From positions 3,136,001 to 3,200,000 of the forward strand of contig NZ_CP075191.1 of NCBI RefSeq assembly GCF_020510625.1: a stretch of DNA of 64,000 nucleotides, given 5' to 3'. Of the stretch, positions 52,392-61,203 are shown piece after piece. The notes under the pieces are model-generated. The model ran no database searches. It saw nothing but the letters and a program-made list of their open reading frames with translations, and was not told where the DNA came from. The position numbers and the translations under genes were made by a program. Position 1 is the stretch's first letter; each line of letters opens with the position of its first letter. This DNA comes from Ferribacterium limneticum (lineage in GTDB: Bacteria; Pseudomonadota; Gammaproteobacteria; Burkholderiales; Rhodocyclaceae).

Positions 52392-52427
52392 ATGACGTCG
52401 TTGCCATCGGGCCGCCTTCGTTGGCGG
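52392..52427 (-). promoter_or_regulatory. ANTAR-type paired hairpins in the nirB leader
   Basis: P1 CCGCCAACGAAGGCGG (52427-52412, loop AACGAA) and P2 ATGGCAACGACGTCAT (52407-52392, loop AACGAC) both follow the A1/G4 rule and are four bases apart. P2 overlaps an alternative pairing ACGT-CA-TGCGC with GCGCG-CA-ACGT, which ends just before the TTGGAG ribosome site; there is no U tract. NasT might therefore act on ribosome access or on a weak terminator here. Confidence 0.7.
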
Positions 52428-52453
52428 GGAGTTCGCTGTTCCGATGGTGTTAT

Positions 52454-52469
52454 TGCAATCAGTGTGCCA
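52454..52469 (-). promoter_or_regulatory. Sigma-54 promoter of nirB
   Basis: TGGCACACTGATTGCA matches TGGCAC-N5-TTGCA exactly. The predicted start near 52443 leaves about 100 bases of leader with the hairpin pair. Confidence 0.85.
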
Positions 52470-52542
52470 GCTAGCTAGAAGACTGATTTATTGTGGTTTT
52501 CCGGCAAGAGCCGAAAAATGCTCGCACCAAAACAGGGCGCCG

Positions 52543-52559
52543 GATACCAGCGCGGTGCA
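52543..52559 (-). promoter_or_regulatory. NtrC-like site upstream of nirB
   Basis: TGCACCGCGCTGGTATC shows the same TGCACCGC half site as upstream of nrtA and narK, with a weaker second half, about 80-90 bp before the -12 element and just past the ybiB stop. Confidence 0.5.
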
Positions 52560-52568
52560 GCTTGTGGC

Positions 52569-53558
52569 TCAGTTACCGCCCATCAGTAGGCCAGTTGCCT
52601 CAACTGCCACAATGGCCTTGGCCTGGTTGAAATCTTCGGCATAGCCGCTGGCGTAGAGCAGGCAGGCCAGTTGATTGGCCAGGGGCTTGGGCATGGGAAT
52701 CTGCTTGTCGAGCACGCGCCGTATCCATTTGGCCGTGCTGACGGCATCGGCCGCTTCCGGCAGGTTCGGCAGCGCACGCAGGCTCTCGTGCTCGGCTTCG
52801 AACAAGGTATCGACCACCCCGTCATGGGTAAATTCAAGACGCGGACGACGCTTGGGGTTGGCAAAAGGCTCGCCTTCGGTGCCCCGCAGCAACAAGCCGC
52901 GCTGCCCCCTGGCCAGCAGGATGTCGCGCATCAGATCGATAAAATCAGGATGCGTTGCCGGGGCGACCAGGACGGTATCCCCATGACACGGGTTGATCAG
53001 CTTGACCAGGCTGTGCGCACTGTTGCGAACGCCCATCCGGCTGCGCAGGGCGAGCAGGTTGTGAATCCCGGGGCACATGGCGCTGAGCGGCAGGAAGGCC
53101 AGGCCTTTTTCATCGAGCGCGATCTGCGCCTGGGTGGTCGAGGCCATGGGCATGACGCCGAGTTCGCGGAATATCTGGGCCGTCGTCACCCGCCCGTAAC
53201 CTTCGAGCAAGCCGTGGACGACCACCGGTACGCCAAAGCGTTGGAGCAGCAGTGCCAGCAAGGGGGTCAGGTTGGCCTCCTTGCGCGAGCCGTTGTAGGT
53301 CGGCAAGGCGACGGGACGAACCCGGCCGTGCGGTATTTCGAGCTTGTGTGTGCGCTCGTCGATGGCCGCCAGGAAGCCGAGCATTTCTTCGAGCGACTCG
53401 CCCTTGACCCGCAAGCCAAGGATGATGGCGCCCATTTCAAGATCGGGCACGCCGCCATCGAGCATGGCGGCATAGAGTTGCTGCGCGTCCTCGCTGGTCA
53501 AATCCCGCGAGCCTTCGGCCCCGCGCCCGATTTCCCTGATGTAGTGTGCGTAACTCAT
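52569..53558 (-). CDS. ybiB: YbiB/TrpD2-family nucleic-acid-binding protein
   Basis: 329 residues. Similar in fold to anthranilate phosphoribosyltransferase (DLTSEDAQQLYAAMLDGGVP; LGLRVKGESLEEMLGFLAAI; VPVVVHGLLEGYGRVTTAQI) but a member of the YbiB/TrpD2 branch, which binds DNA/RNA rather than making tryptophan. It follows nasA by 18 bp and is commonly found with nitrate assimilation genes in betaproteobacteria. Its role in that pathway is not known. Confidence 0.9.
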   Translation of the reverse strand: MSYAHYIREIGRGAEGSRDLTSEDAQQLYAAMLDGGVPDLEMGAIILGLRVKGESLEEMLGFLAAIDERTHKLEIPHGRVRPVALPTYNGSRKEANLTPLLALLLQRFGVPVVVHGLLEGYGRVTTAQIFRELGVMPMASTTQAQIALDEKGLAFLPLSAMCPGIHNLLALRSRMGVRNSAHSLVKLINPCHGDTVLVAPATHPDFIDLMRDILLARGQRGLLLRGTEGEPFANPKRRPRLEFTHDGVVDTLFEAEHESLRALPNLPEAADAVSTAKWIRRVLDKQIPMPKPLANQLACLLYASGYAEDFNQAKAIVAVEATGLLMGGN

Positions 53559-53576
53559 AGTCTCCTCCGGTCGCGG

Positions 53577-56300
53577 TCAGGCTGCCGCCGCAACTTTTTT
53601 ATCATGTTCGGCCAGCATGCGCTTGATGTCCGGCACACACGAGCCGCAGAAAGTCCCACACTTCAATTTGTCCTGAAGTTTAGGCAAATCTGCCCCACTT
53701 TCCAGTTCCTTGCTGATCTGGACGTCGCTGACATCGGCGCACTTGCAGATGATGTTGCGCGCCACCATGGTCACCGGCGGTTTGGCCGATGGCGCCAAGG
53801 CAAAGCGGATCAGGCTGGCATCGAGCTCGTCCTCGGCCATCGCCTGTTTCAACCAGGCCTGCGCCAGGGTTTCACCGGCCAACCGGACGCCGAGCAAACG
53901 CCCCTCAAGCGCAATGGCCTTCTTGCTCACCTGGCGCTTTGCGTCGGCATAGACAATGGCCCCATCGTTGCCGTCCAAGCCGAACAGACGGTCTATTTCG
54001 ACGATCTGATTTTCGGGAGTCGGTGCCTCGCTCGCCGCCCGGAAGACCACCAGTGGGCTCTTCCGACCATACAGACCGACTGTGGCGTAAGGGAAATGAC
54101 CGAGGGCGCTGCGGGCACGCTGCATTAGTGCCAGGGCTTCCGACTGGCTGCTGCAACGACGTACCACCGCCAGCGGATAGGGCAGATCCAGTTTCGCGAT
54201 CTGCACCGCCGCATGCTTCAACTCGGGCTGCTTCGAATAAGGATCAATGACATCGCAAGCCAGGGCGTTGGCGCCAGGTGTATTCATGAACTGGCTGCCC
54301 CAATGCATCGGCATCCAGGCACGCCCCTTGAGCAGCCCGGGCCGATCCGTGATGCGAACAACCATCTCGCCACGGCCATTACTGACCTTGACCAGATCCC
54401 CGGACTCCAGGCCCCGGTGCCGCATGTCGCAGGGGTGCATGGCGAGCAAGGGCTCATCCTCAAGATTGAACAAACGCGGCACGGTGCCGGTCCGGCTCAT
54501 GCCATGCCAGTGGTCGCGCATACGCCCGGAAAGCAGACTGATCGGCAGTTCTGGCGAGGTGGCATCGGCGGTCGGCAGATGTTCGACCGCTACGAAGCGC
54601 GCCTTGCCATCCGATGTCGGAAAAACGCCATCCTCGTAAAGACGGACCTTGCCGGCGCTGGCGCCTTCCGGATACGGCCACTGTTGCGGCCCTTGCGCTT
54701 CAAGCAGCGCATAGGAGAGGCCGGTGATGTCGAGATCACGGCCGCGTGTCGATTCGCGGTGTTCGTTGAAGATGGCTTCGGGATCGGCGTAGGGAAACAA
54801 GCGCTCAGCCGCCGCGTGGTCCAGTTTCTGGCCCAGGCGCCGGGCGAAATCGACAACGATTTCCCAGTCGTGGCGCGCCTCCCCGGGTGCCTTGACCGCT
54901 GGCAACACGCGGCTGATGCAGCGCTCGGAATTGGTTACCGTGCCGTGCTTCTCACCCCAGCCGCTGGCCGGCAGCAGCAAGTCGGCGTAATCGGCCGTGT
55001 CAGTATTGCCGTAGGCCTCCTGAAGCACGACGTATTCAGCCGATTGCAGCGCTTCGCGTACAGCGGCCTGATTCGGCAGGGATTGCGCCGGATTGGTACA
55101 GGCAATCCAGACTGCCTTGATTTCACCGGTTTTCAACGCCTTGAACAGGTCGACCGCCGACTTTCCCGGATTGGCCGGAACGAAGGGCACACCCCAGAAA
55201 CAGGCCATCTCGGCCCGATGCACCGGGTTGGCCAGATCACGATGGGCCGACAGCAGGTTGGACAAGCCGCCGACTTCACGCCCACCCATGGCATTTGGCT
55301 GCCCGGTCAGGGAGAACGGTCCAGCGCCCGGCTTGCCGATCTGGCCGGTGGCGAGATGCAAATGAATGATTCCCGCATTGTTGTGCGTGCCGTGCGCTGA
55401 CTGGTTCAGCCCTTGGCAGTAGAGCGAAAGCGAAGCGCCGCTTTGGCCGAACCAGCGCGCTGCCTTGATGATATCGCCAGCCGGTATGCCGCAGAGCTCG
55501 GCCGCCTTCTCCGGCGTGTAATTTTTGACGATTGCTGCCAGCGCCTCGAAGCCACTGGTGTGCGCCTCGACATAGGCCCGGTCCACCAGGTCTTCATTGA
55601 TCAGGACATGCAGCATGCCGTTGAACAGTGCAATGTCGCTGCCTGGCTTTATCGGCAAGTGAAGATCAGCGATCTCGGCGGTTTCCGAACGCCGCGGGTC
55701 GGCAACCATGATCTTCAGATGCGGGTTGGCCGCCTTGGCATCTTCGATGTAGCGAAAAACAATCGGGTGAGCAACGGCGGGGTTGGCGCCGCTGATGAAG
55801 ATCACCTTGGCCTGAAGGATGTCTGCGTAACTGCAGGGAGGTGCATCGGCCCCCAGCGTCTGCTTGTAGCCAGCCACCGCCGACGACATGCAAAGACGCG
55901 AATTGGTATCGACGTTATTGGTGCCGATCAGCCCTTTGGCCAGCTTGTTGAAGACGTAATAGTCTTCGGTCATCAATTGGCCGGAAATGTAAAAGGCCAC
56001 CGAGTCAGGACCGTGTTCCCGAATGGTGGTGGCAAAGCGCTCCGCCGCTTCGTCAAGCGCCACTTCCCAACTGAGTCGCTGCCCGGCTTGGCCACGGACA
56101 GCGCGCTTTTCCGGAAACTGCAGACGATAGGTCGGAGCCATCGTCTGGTTAAGGGTCGCACCCTTGGTGCACAAGCGCCCACGATTGGCCGGATGTTCAG
56201 GGTCACCACGCAAGCCGGTGACAACCCCATTCTCGGTCTCGATCAGTACGCCACAGCCGACGCCACAGTAACAACAGGTAGATTTAACTTCAGTTCGCAT
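53577..56300 (-). CDS. nasA: Assimilatory nitrate reductase catalytic subunit
   Basis: 907 residues. N-terminal [4Fe-4S] motif CCYCGVGCGVLIE with a distal Cys in RLCTKG, then molybdopterin domains (YISGQLMTEDYYVFNKLAKG; NRGRLCTKG; GAGPFSLTGQPNAMGGREVG), a molydopterin dinucleotide-binding domain near 575-700, and a C-terminal BFD-type [2Fe-2S] segment (ICKCADVSDVQISKE; CGTFCGSCVPDIKRM). It reduces nitrate to nitrite in the cytoplasm. The absence of a nearby NasB-like electron donor leaves the reductant open, as in ferredoxin- or flavoprotein-linked NasA. Confidence 0.96.
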   Translation of the reverse strand: MRTEVKSTCCYCGVGCGVLIETENGVVTGLRGDPEHPANRGRLCTKGATLNQTMAPTYRLQFPEKRAVRGQAGQRLSWEVALDEAAERFATTIREHGPDSVAFYISGQLMTEDYYVFNKLAKGLIGTNNVDTNSRLCMSSAVAGYKQTLGADAPPCSYADILQAKVIFISGANPAVAHPIVFRYIEDAKAANPHLKIMVADPRRSETAEIADLHLPIKPGSDIALFNGMLHVLINEDLVDRAYVEAHTSGFEALAAIVKNYTPEKAAELCGIPAGDIIKAARWFGQSGASLSLYCQGLNQSAHGTHNNAGIIHLHLATGQIGKPGAGPFSLTGQPNAMGGREVGGLSNLLSAHRDLANPVHRAEMACFWGVPFVPANPGKSAVDLFKALKTGEIKAVWIACTNPAQSLPNQAAVREALQSAEYVVLQEAYGNTDTADYADLLLPASGWGEKHGTVTNSERCISRVLPAVKAPGEARHDWEIVVDFARRLGQKLDHAAAERLFPYADPEAIFNEHRESTRGRDLDITGLSYALLEAQGPQQWPYPEGASAGKVRLYEDGVFPTSDGKARFVAVEHLPTADATSPELPISLLSGRMRDHWHGMSRTGTVPRLFNLEDEPLLAMHPCDMRHRGLESGDLVKVSNGRGEMVVRITDRPGLLKGRAWMPMHWGSQFMNTPGANALACDVIDPYSKQPELKHAAVQIAKLDLPYPLAVVRRCSSQSEALALMQRARSALGHFPYATVGLYGRKSPLVVFRAASEAPTPENQIVEIDRLFGLDGNDGAIVYADAKRQVSKKAIALEGRLLGVRLAGETLAQAWLKQAMAEDELDASLIRFALAPSAKPPVTMVARNIICKCADVSDVQISKELESGADLPKLQDKLKCGTFCGSCVPDIKRMLAEHDKKVAAAA

Positions 56301-56323
56301 GATTTTCCTTCCGGCATGCCATC

Positions 56324-56339
56324 AGCAACAGCCATGCCA
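56324..56339 (-). promoter_or_regulatory. Sigma-54 type promoter of nasA-ybiB
   Basis: TGGCATGGCTGTTGCT fits TGGCAC-N5-TTGCW with one mismatch (T for C). A start near 56313 would leave only about 13 bases before the nasA ATG, just room for GGAAGG. Confidence 0.65.
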
Positions 56340-56363
56340 CCTATAAAAATCATGGACTTGTAC

Positions 56364-56400
56364 AAAAAAAAGGGATATCCCCCGACGGAATATCCCCTTT
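56364..56400 (-). terminator. Intrinsic terminator of the sspA-sspB unit
   Basis: On the minus strand AAAGGGGATATTCC with the mirrored GGATATCCC is followed by eight T. It separates sspB from nasA. Confidence 0.88.
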
Positions 56401-56427
56401 CTGGTGCATCGACTGCGGCAGGCGTCC

Positions 56428-56862
56428 CTATTTGATGCGTTGCAACTTGGGACGCCCTCCTTCTGGGCGTGGCGGCTCAGTTGGTGGCTCATCAGAGACC
56501 ACATCGGATTCGACTGCCTCAACGAAGGTCTCGTCGGCCATCGCTTCTTCGCCATCAACCTCGAAGGCCATTCCGGCGCCATTTTCTCGTGCGTAAATGG
56601 CAGAAATGCGCTCGATCGGCACCGACAGTTCGCGCGCCACCCCGCCGAAGCGAGCCTGGAACTCGACATAATCGTTCCCGATCTGCAACTTGTTGGTCGC
56701 TGTCGGGCCCAGATTCAGGACGATCTGACCTTCTCGAACGAACTCGCGCGGGACGCGAGTCCGCTCATCGACTTCGACTGCGATATGCGGCGTAAACCCG
56801 TTATCGCAGCACCACTCCCACAGGGCGCGCAGCAAATAAGGCTTGGTAGACGGAAGCTCCAT
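56428..56862 (-). CDS. sspB: Stringent starvation protein B, ClpXP specificity factor
   Basis: 144 residues, start MELPSTKPYLLRALWEWCCD. The N-terminal domain (about 1-110) that binds ssrA tags shows VEVDERTRVPREFVREGQIV and GVARELSVPIERISAIYARE. An acidic linker follows, and the end PEGGRPKLQRIK matches the ClpX-binding tail. It delivers ssrA-tagged proteins to ClpXP. It lies 2 bp after sspA. Confidence 0.95.
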   Translation of the reverse strand: MELPSTKPYLLRALWEWCCDNGFTPHIAVEVDERTRVPREFVREGQIVLNLGPTATNKLQIGNDYVEFQARFGGVARELSVPIERISAIYARENGAGMAFEVDGEEAMADETFVEAVESDVVSDEPPTEPPRPEGGRPKLQRIK

Positions 56863-56864
56863 GC

Positions 56865-57461
56865 TTACTTGCGCATTGCCTTTTCGGACGGTGTCAGCGC
56901 ATCGATGAACCCTTGACGGCTAAAGATGCGTTCGGCGTACTTCATCAGCGGGGCAGCAGCCTTGCCGAGGTCGATACCGTAATGGTCCAGACGCCACAGC
57001 AACGGAGCAATGGCCACGTCGAGCATGGAAAACTCATCGCCCAGCATGAACTTCTGCTTGTTGAAAATCGGCACGATCTCGGTCAAACGAGCCTTGATTT
57101 CCTGACGCGCCTTGTCGGCGGTCTTGCCGTTCTTCTCGATCACTTCCATGAACGAGAAGATTTCGCGTTCCATGCCAACCAGCAACTGGCGAGCGCGGGC
57201 GCGCATGATCGGGTCGGCCGGCATCAGTTGCGGATGCGGAAAACGCTCGTCGATGTATTCGTTGATGATGTTCGGCTCGAACAAGACAAGATCACGCTCG
57301 ACCAGCACCGGCACCCGATTGTGCGGATTGATCGCCGCCATCTCTTCCGGCTTGTTGAACATGTCGACATCGATCACCTGGAAGTCCATGCCCTTTTCGA
57401 ACAGGACAATGCGGCAGCGATGGCTAAAGGGGCAAGTAGTACCCGAGTAGAGGTTCATCAT
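56865..57461 (-). CDS. sspA: Stringent starvation protein A
   Basis: 198 residues with the glutathione S-transferase fold lacking catalytic residues: MNLYSGTTCPFSHRCRIVLF, then NPHNRVPVLVERDLVLFEPN. SspA is an RNA-polymerase-associated factor active in stationary phase and acid stress. It is transcribed after petABC, an order typical of betaproteobacteria. Confidence 0.95.
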   Translation of the reverse strand: MMNLYSGTTCPFSHRCRIVLFEKGMDFQVIDVDMFNKPEEMAAINPHNRVPVLVERDLVLFEPNIINEYIDERFPHPQLMPADPIMRARARQLLVGMEREIFSFMEVIEKNGKTADKARQEIKARLTEIVPIFNKQKFMLGDEFSMLDVAIAPLLWRLDHYGIDLGKAAAPLMKYAERIFSRQGFIDALTPSEKAMRK

Positions 57462-57544
57462 TTGTGGTAACCCTCAAAATGAGATTCGGCACCGGGGGCT
57501 GGCCGAAGCCAAACCCGCGATGCCGTTAGCTAATCCGCGAAGGA

Positions 57545-58264
57545 TCAGTGAATGTCTTTCCAGTATTCCTTCTTCAGTGCGTAAGCAACAACGAAGAGGA
57601 CTGCCAGGAAGGCCAGAACGAAGAAGCCCAACGTCCGACGGAACTCCTGCTGCGGCTCGCCCATCCAGACCATGAAGCCGACCAGATCGGAAACCGACTT
57701 GTCGAATTCAGCCGGTGCCATCGTGCCCGGGACAGCCAGTTCCAGCTTGTGCGTTTCGTGATTCAGCACTTGCTGGCCTTGCAGACCGTACAGGACGTGC
57801 GGCATGCCAACGTTTTCGAACACCACGTTGTTCCAGCCGGTCGGACGGTTTTCGTCACGATAGAAGGAACGCAGGTAGGTGTAGAGCCAGTCAGCACCAG
57901 CCGCGGCATTGCCGGCTTCGCCACGGGCACGGGCAACGATGGTCAGGTCCGGCGGGGTAGCGCCAAACCACAGCTTCTGCTCGTCGGAACGCGCGGCAAC
58001 CCGCATCAGTTCACCGATCTTGTCGGACGTGAACATCAGGTTTTCCTTGACCTGCTGCTCGGTCAAACCCAAGTCCAGCAGGTTCTTGTAGCGCAGGTAA
58101 GAAGCACCGTGGCAGTTCAGGCAGTAATTGACGAACAGCTTGGCGCCGTTCTGCAATGCAGCCTTGTCGCTAACGGAGCCCGGCCACTTGTCGATGTGGG
58201 CCGTGCTGCCGCTGGCGAATGCCATGATCGGCGCGAAGAGCAATGCGATAAGGAATTTTTTCAT
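57545..58264 (-). CDS. petC: Cytochrome c1 of the bc1 complex
   Basis: 239 residues from MKKFLIALLFAPIMAFASGS, chosen because GAGAGG is at proper distance only for this ATG. A signal peptide, haem c site CLNCHGASYLRYKN with distal Met in NVGMPHVLYG, and one C-terminal helix (FVLAFLAVLFVVAYALKK) anchoring it in the inner membrane. It passes electrons from the Rieske protein to soluble cytochromes. Confidence 0.96.
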   Translation of the reverse strand: MKKFLIALLFAPIMAFASGSTAHIDKWPGSVSDKAALQNGAKLFVNYCLNCHGASYLRYKNLLDLGLTEQQVKENLMFTSDKIGELMRVAARSDEQKLWFGATPPDLTIVARARGEAGNAAAGADWLYTYLRSFYRDENRPTGWNNVVFENVGMPHVLYGLQGQQVLNHETHKLELAVPGTMAPAEFDKSVSDLVGFMVWMGEPQQEFRRTLGFFVLAFLAVLFVVAYALKKEYWKDIH

Positions 58265-58277
58265 TTTAGGCATCCTC

Positions 58278-59579
58278 TCACTTGAACGTCACACGGTCGG
58301 GAACCGGCTTGAACTTGTCCATCCGGGACCACCAGGGCATAGCAAGGAAGAATCCGAAGTAGAACACCGAACAAATCTGCGATATCAGCTCGCCCATCGG
58401 AGACGGAGACAACGTGCCCAGATAACCGAGGATGAAGAAGCAGATGACGAAGATGGTCAGCAGGGTCTTGTAGATAGGGCCACGGTAGCGGATCGACTTG
58501 ACCGGGCTACGATCCAGCCACGGCAGGAACGCAAAGATCACAACCGAAGCGCCCATGGCGACCACACCCCAGAACTTGGCATCGAGGCCGAACAGCGGGT
58601 AGGTCACAGCACGCAGGATCGAGTAGAACGGCGTGAAGTACCAAACCGGTGCAATGTGCGGCGGCGTCTTCAACGGGTCAGCCGGGTAGAAATTCGGCGT
58701 TTCCAGGAAGTAACCACCACCTTCCGGTGCCCAGAACATCACTGCCGAGAAGACCATCAGGAAGACGATCACGCCGACGATATCCTTGACCGTGTAGTAC
58801 GGGTGGAACGGGATGCCGTCACGCGGAATGCCGTTCTCGTCCTTGTTGGCCTTGATTTCGACGCCATCCGGATTGTTCGACCCTGTTTCGTGCAGTGCCA
58901 GAACGTGCGCAGCAACCAGGCCGATCAGGACAAGCGGGAAGGCAATCACGTGGAAGGAGAAGAAGCGGTTCAGCGTCGCATCACCAACCACGAAGTCACC
59001 ACGGATGATCAGGGAGAGATCGCCACCAATGAGCGGAATCGCGGAGAACAGATTGACGATAACCTGTGCGCCCCAGTACGACATCTGGCCCCAAGGCAGC
59101 AGATAGCCGAAGAAAGCTTCACCCATCAGGCACAGGAAGATGCCTACGCCGAACAGCCAGGTCAACTCGCGCGGCTTGCGATAGGAACCGTAAAGCAGGC
59201 CACGGAACATGTGCAGGTAAACCACGATGAAGAAGGCCGAAGCACCGGTAGAGTGCATGTAGCGAATCAGCCAGCCCCCCGGCACATCACGCATGATGTA
59301 TTCAACGGAAGCGAAGGCAACCGGCACGCCATTGGCGTTCAGCGCTGCATCCGGCTTGTAGTGCATGACCAAGAAGATACCGGTGACGATCTGAATGACC
59401 AGAACCAGCAACGCCAGTGAGCCGAAGAAATACCAGAAATTGAAGTTCTTCGGGGCGTAGTACTCAGACAGGTGGCCCTTCCACATGGCAGTCGCCGGGA
59501 AGCGGGCATCGACCCACTCCAGCGCGTTACCAGCCAGCGAGCCATCGGACTTGTATTTTTCGAAATTGCCAGCAGCCAT
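58278..59579 (-). CDS. petB: Cytochrome b of the bc1 complex
   Basis: 433 residues, eight or more helices; haem-binding His pairs appear in RYMHSTGASAFFIVVYLHMF and in the region around RFFSFHVIAFPLVLIGLVAA. The PEWY-like Q-site region is present as PVWYFTPFYSILRAV. It forms the quinol-oxidising core. Co-transcribed with petA upstream, 3 bp apart, and petC downstream. Confidence 0.97.
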   Translation of the reverse strand: MAAGNFEKYKSDGSLAGNALEWVDARFPATAMWKGHLSEYYAPKNFNFWYFFGSLALLVLVIQIVTGIFLVMHYKPDAALNANGVPVAFASVEYIMRDVPGGWLIRYMHSTGASAFFIVVYLHMFRGLLYGSYRKPRELTWLFGVGIFLCLMGEAFFGYLLPWGQMSYWGAQVIVNLFSAIPLIGGDLSLIIRGDFVVGDATLNRFFSFHVIAFPLVLIGLVAAHVLALHETGSNNPDGVEIKANKDENGIPRDGIPFHPYYTVKDIVGVIVFLMVFSAVMFWAPEGGGYFLETPNFYPADPLKTPPHIAPVWYFTPFYSILRAVTYPLFGLDAKFWGVVAMGASVVIFAFLPWLDRSPVKSIRYRGPIYKTLLTIFVICFFILGYLGTLSPSPMGELISQICSVFYFGFFLAMPWWSRMDKFKPVPDRVTFK

Positions 59580-59582
59580 TTC

Positions 59583-60179
59583 TTATGCTCCCTTCTTGTC
59601 TTCGCCGATCAGAATACGGGTATCGGCGAGATACACGTGCGGCGGTACTTCAAGGTTGGTCGGGGCAGGCTTCGACTTGTAAACGCGACCAGCAAAGTCG
59701 AAGGTCGAACCATGACAGGGACAGAGGAAGCCGCCCAGCCAATCCGCAGTCATGCCTTCTTCTGCACCCTTCTTGAACTTCTGCGAAGGAGAGCAACCGA
59801 GGTGAGTACAGATGCCAACCACGACCATGATTTCCGGCTTGACAGAACGCGTATCGTTCTTGGCATACGCTGGCTGTTGATCCTTTTCCGACTTCGGATC
59901 AGCCACTGCATCGGCCAGCTTGGGCAGCGTATCCAGCATGTCTTTGGTACGATTGATAATCCAGACCGGCTTGCCCCGCCACTCGACGGTCATCATCTGA
60001 CCCGGCTCAAGCTTGCTGATATCGACTTCGACCGGAGCGCCTGCCGCCTTGGCTCGCTCGGATGGAAGCAAGCTGGAGACGAACGGCACGAGAGCGGCAA
60101 CTGCGCCCGCCCCGCCCACGGCTGCGGTCGCAACGACCAGACGCCGCCGTCCGCAGTCCATTTTTCCTTGATTGCTCAT
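59583..60179 (-). CDS. petA: Rieske iron-sulfur subunit of the bc1 complex
   Basis: 198 residues. Tat-type N-terminus (CGRRRLVVATAAVGGAGAVA), linker, then the Rieske cluster in CTHLGCSPSQKFKKG and CPCHGSTFDFAGRV. It carries electrons from quinol to cytochrome c1. First gene of petABC-sspAB. Confidence 0.97.
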   Translation of the reverse strand: MSNQGKMDCGRRRLVVATAAVGGAGAVAALVPFVSSLLPSERAKAAGAPVEVDISKLEPGQMMTVEWRGKPVWIINRTKDMLDTLPKLADAVADPKSEKDQQPAYAKNDTRSVKPEIMVVVGICTHLGCSPSQKFKKGAEEGMTADWLGGFLCPCHGSTFDFAGRVYKSKPAPTNLEVPPHVYLADTRILIGEDKKGA

Positions 60180-60262
60180 AACGCTGACCCCTAATGGAAT
60201 TAGATGGGATAAAAATTAAACGCTAAATTATACTTCATCGGAACCGTCGATAAAAGTCGCTG

Positions 60263-60862
60263 TCACCCACCGCAGATCTTGCGTTCGCGTAATGCCTGCG
60301 CCAATGTGCCGCTATCGACATACTCAAGCTCTCCACCAACCGGCACGCCGCGCGCAATTCGCGTCACTGCCACCCCCTTGGGTTTAAGCATGGCAGTGAT
60401 GTAATGGGCGGTCGCCTCACCTTCGTTGGTGTAGTTTGTCGCCAAAACAACCTCTTTAACGACGCCATCGAGAACGCGGCTCATCAAACGATCCAACCCC
60501 AGATCCTTGGGGCCGACACCATCCAGCGGCGAAATCTTGCCCATCAGAACGTAATACAGCCCTTGATAAGTCAAGGTTTGCTCCATCATGTTCATGTCAA
60601 CAGGGGTTTCAACAACGCAAAGGAGAGTGGGATCCCGTCGCGGAGAAGCGCAACGCTCACAAACGTCAGCTTCGGTAAAGGTATTGCATCGCTGGCAGTG
60701 CCTGATGGCCTGCAATGCATGCAAGACCGCATCGCCCAGACGCTGAGCCCCTGGGCGGTCACGCTGCAACAAGTGATAAGCCATGCGCTGAGCTGATTTT
60801 GGCCCGATTCCGGGCAAACACCTCAGCGCTTCGATCAAAGACTCCAGACCCGAAGGATTCAC
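60263..60862 (-). CDS. recR: Recombination protein RecR
   Basis: 199 residues. Helix-hairpin-helix [20 protein letters not shown] near 12-31, zinc finger [20 protein letters not shown] near 57-76 and a TOPRIM domain ([30 protein letters not shown]). It loads RecA with RecFO at gaps. Follows ybaB by 4 bp in the standard dnaX-ybaB-recR order. Confidence 0.97.
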   Translation of the reverse strand: MNPSGLESLIEALRCLPGIGPKSAQRMAYHLLQRDRPGAQRLGDAVLHALQAIRHCQRCNTFTEADVCERCASPRRDPTLLCVVETPVDMNMMEQTLTYQGLYYVLMGKISPLDGVGPKDLGLDRLMSRVLDGVVKEVVLATNYTNEGEATAHYITAMLKPKGVAVTRIARGVPVGGELEYVDSGTLAQALRERKICGG

Positions 60863-60866
60863 CGGC

Positions 60867-61190
60867 TCAGAACGGCAGCTTGAAGCCGGGAGGCAAGTTG
60901 AGTCCAGAGGTAAAGCCAGACATCTTATCCTTGCTCAGCGCCTCACCACGACGCACGGCATCATTCAAGGCCGCTGCGATGAGATCTTCCAGCATTTCGC
61001 GATCATCCATCACGGATGGATCTATGTTGACCCGACGCACTTCATGCGCACACGTCATCAGAACCTTGACCATTCCAGCCCCGGCGACACCTTCGACTTC
61101 GATCTGGGCCAGTTGATCCTGAGCCTTTTTCATATTTTCCTGCATCGCCTGCGCCTGTTTCATCAGGCCAGCCAAGCCACCCTTCATCAT
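60867..61190 (-). CDS. ybaB: YbaB/EbfC nucleoid-associated protein
   Basis: 107 residues, start [20 protein letters not shown], with [20 protein letters not shown] and the C-terminal [11 protein letters not shown]. Small dimeric DNA-binding protein, between dnaX and recR as usual. Confidence 0.96.
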   Translation of the reverse strand: MMKGGLAGLMKQAQAMQENMKKAQDQLAQIEVEGVAGAGMVKVLMTCAHEVRRVNIDPSVMDDREMLEDLIAAALNDAVRRGEALSKDKMSGFTSGLNLPPGFKLPF

Positions 61191-61203
61191 ATTTATTTCT
61201 CCG

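Noticed and set aside
50074..52395. A 773-codon open frame on the plus strand
   Set aside because: It lies exactly opposite nirB, a clear family member; repetitive Asp/Val/Gly composition is typical of an antisense shadow.
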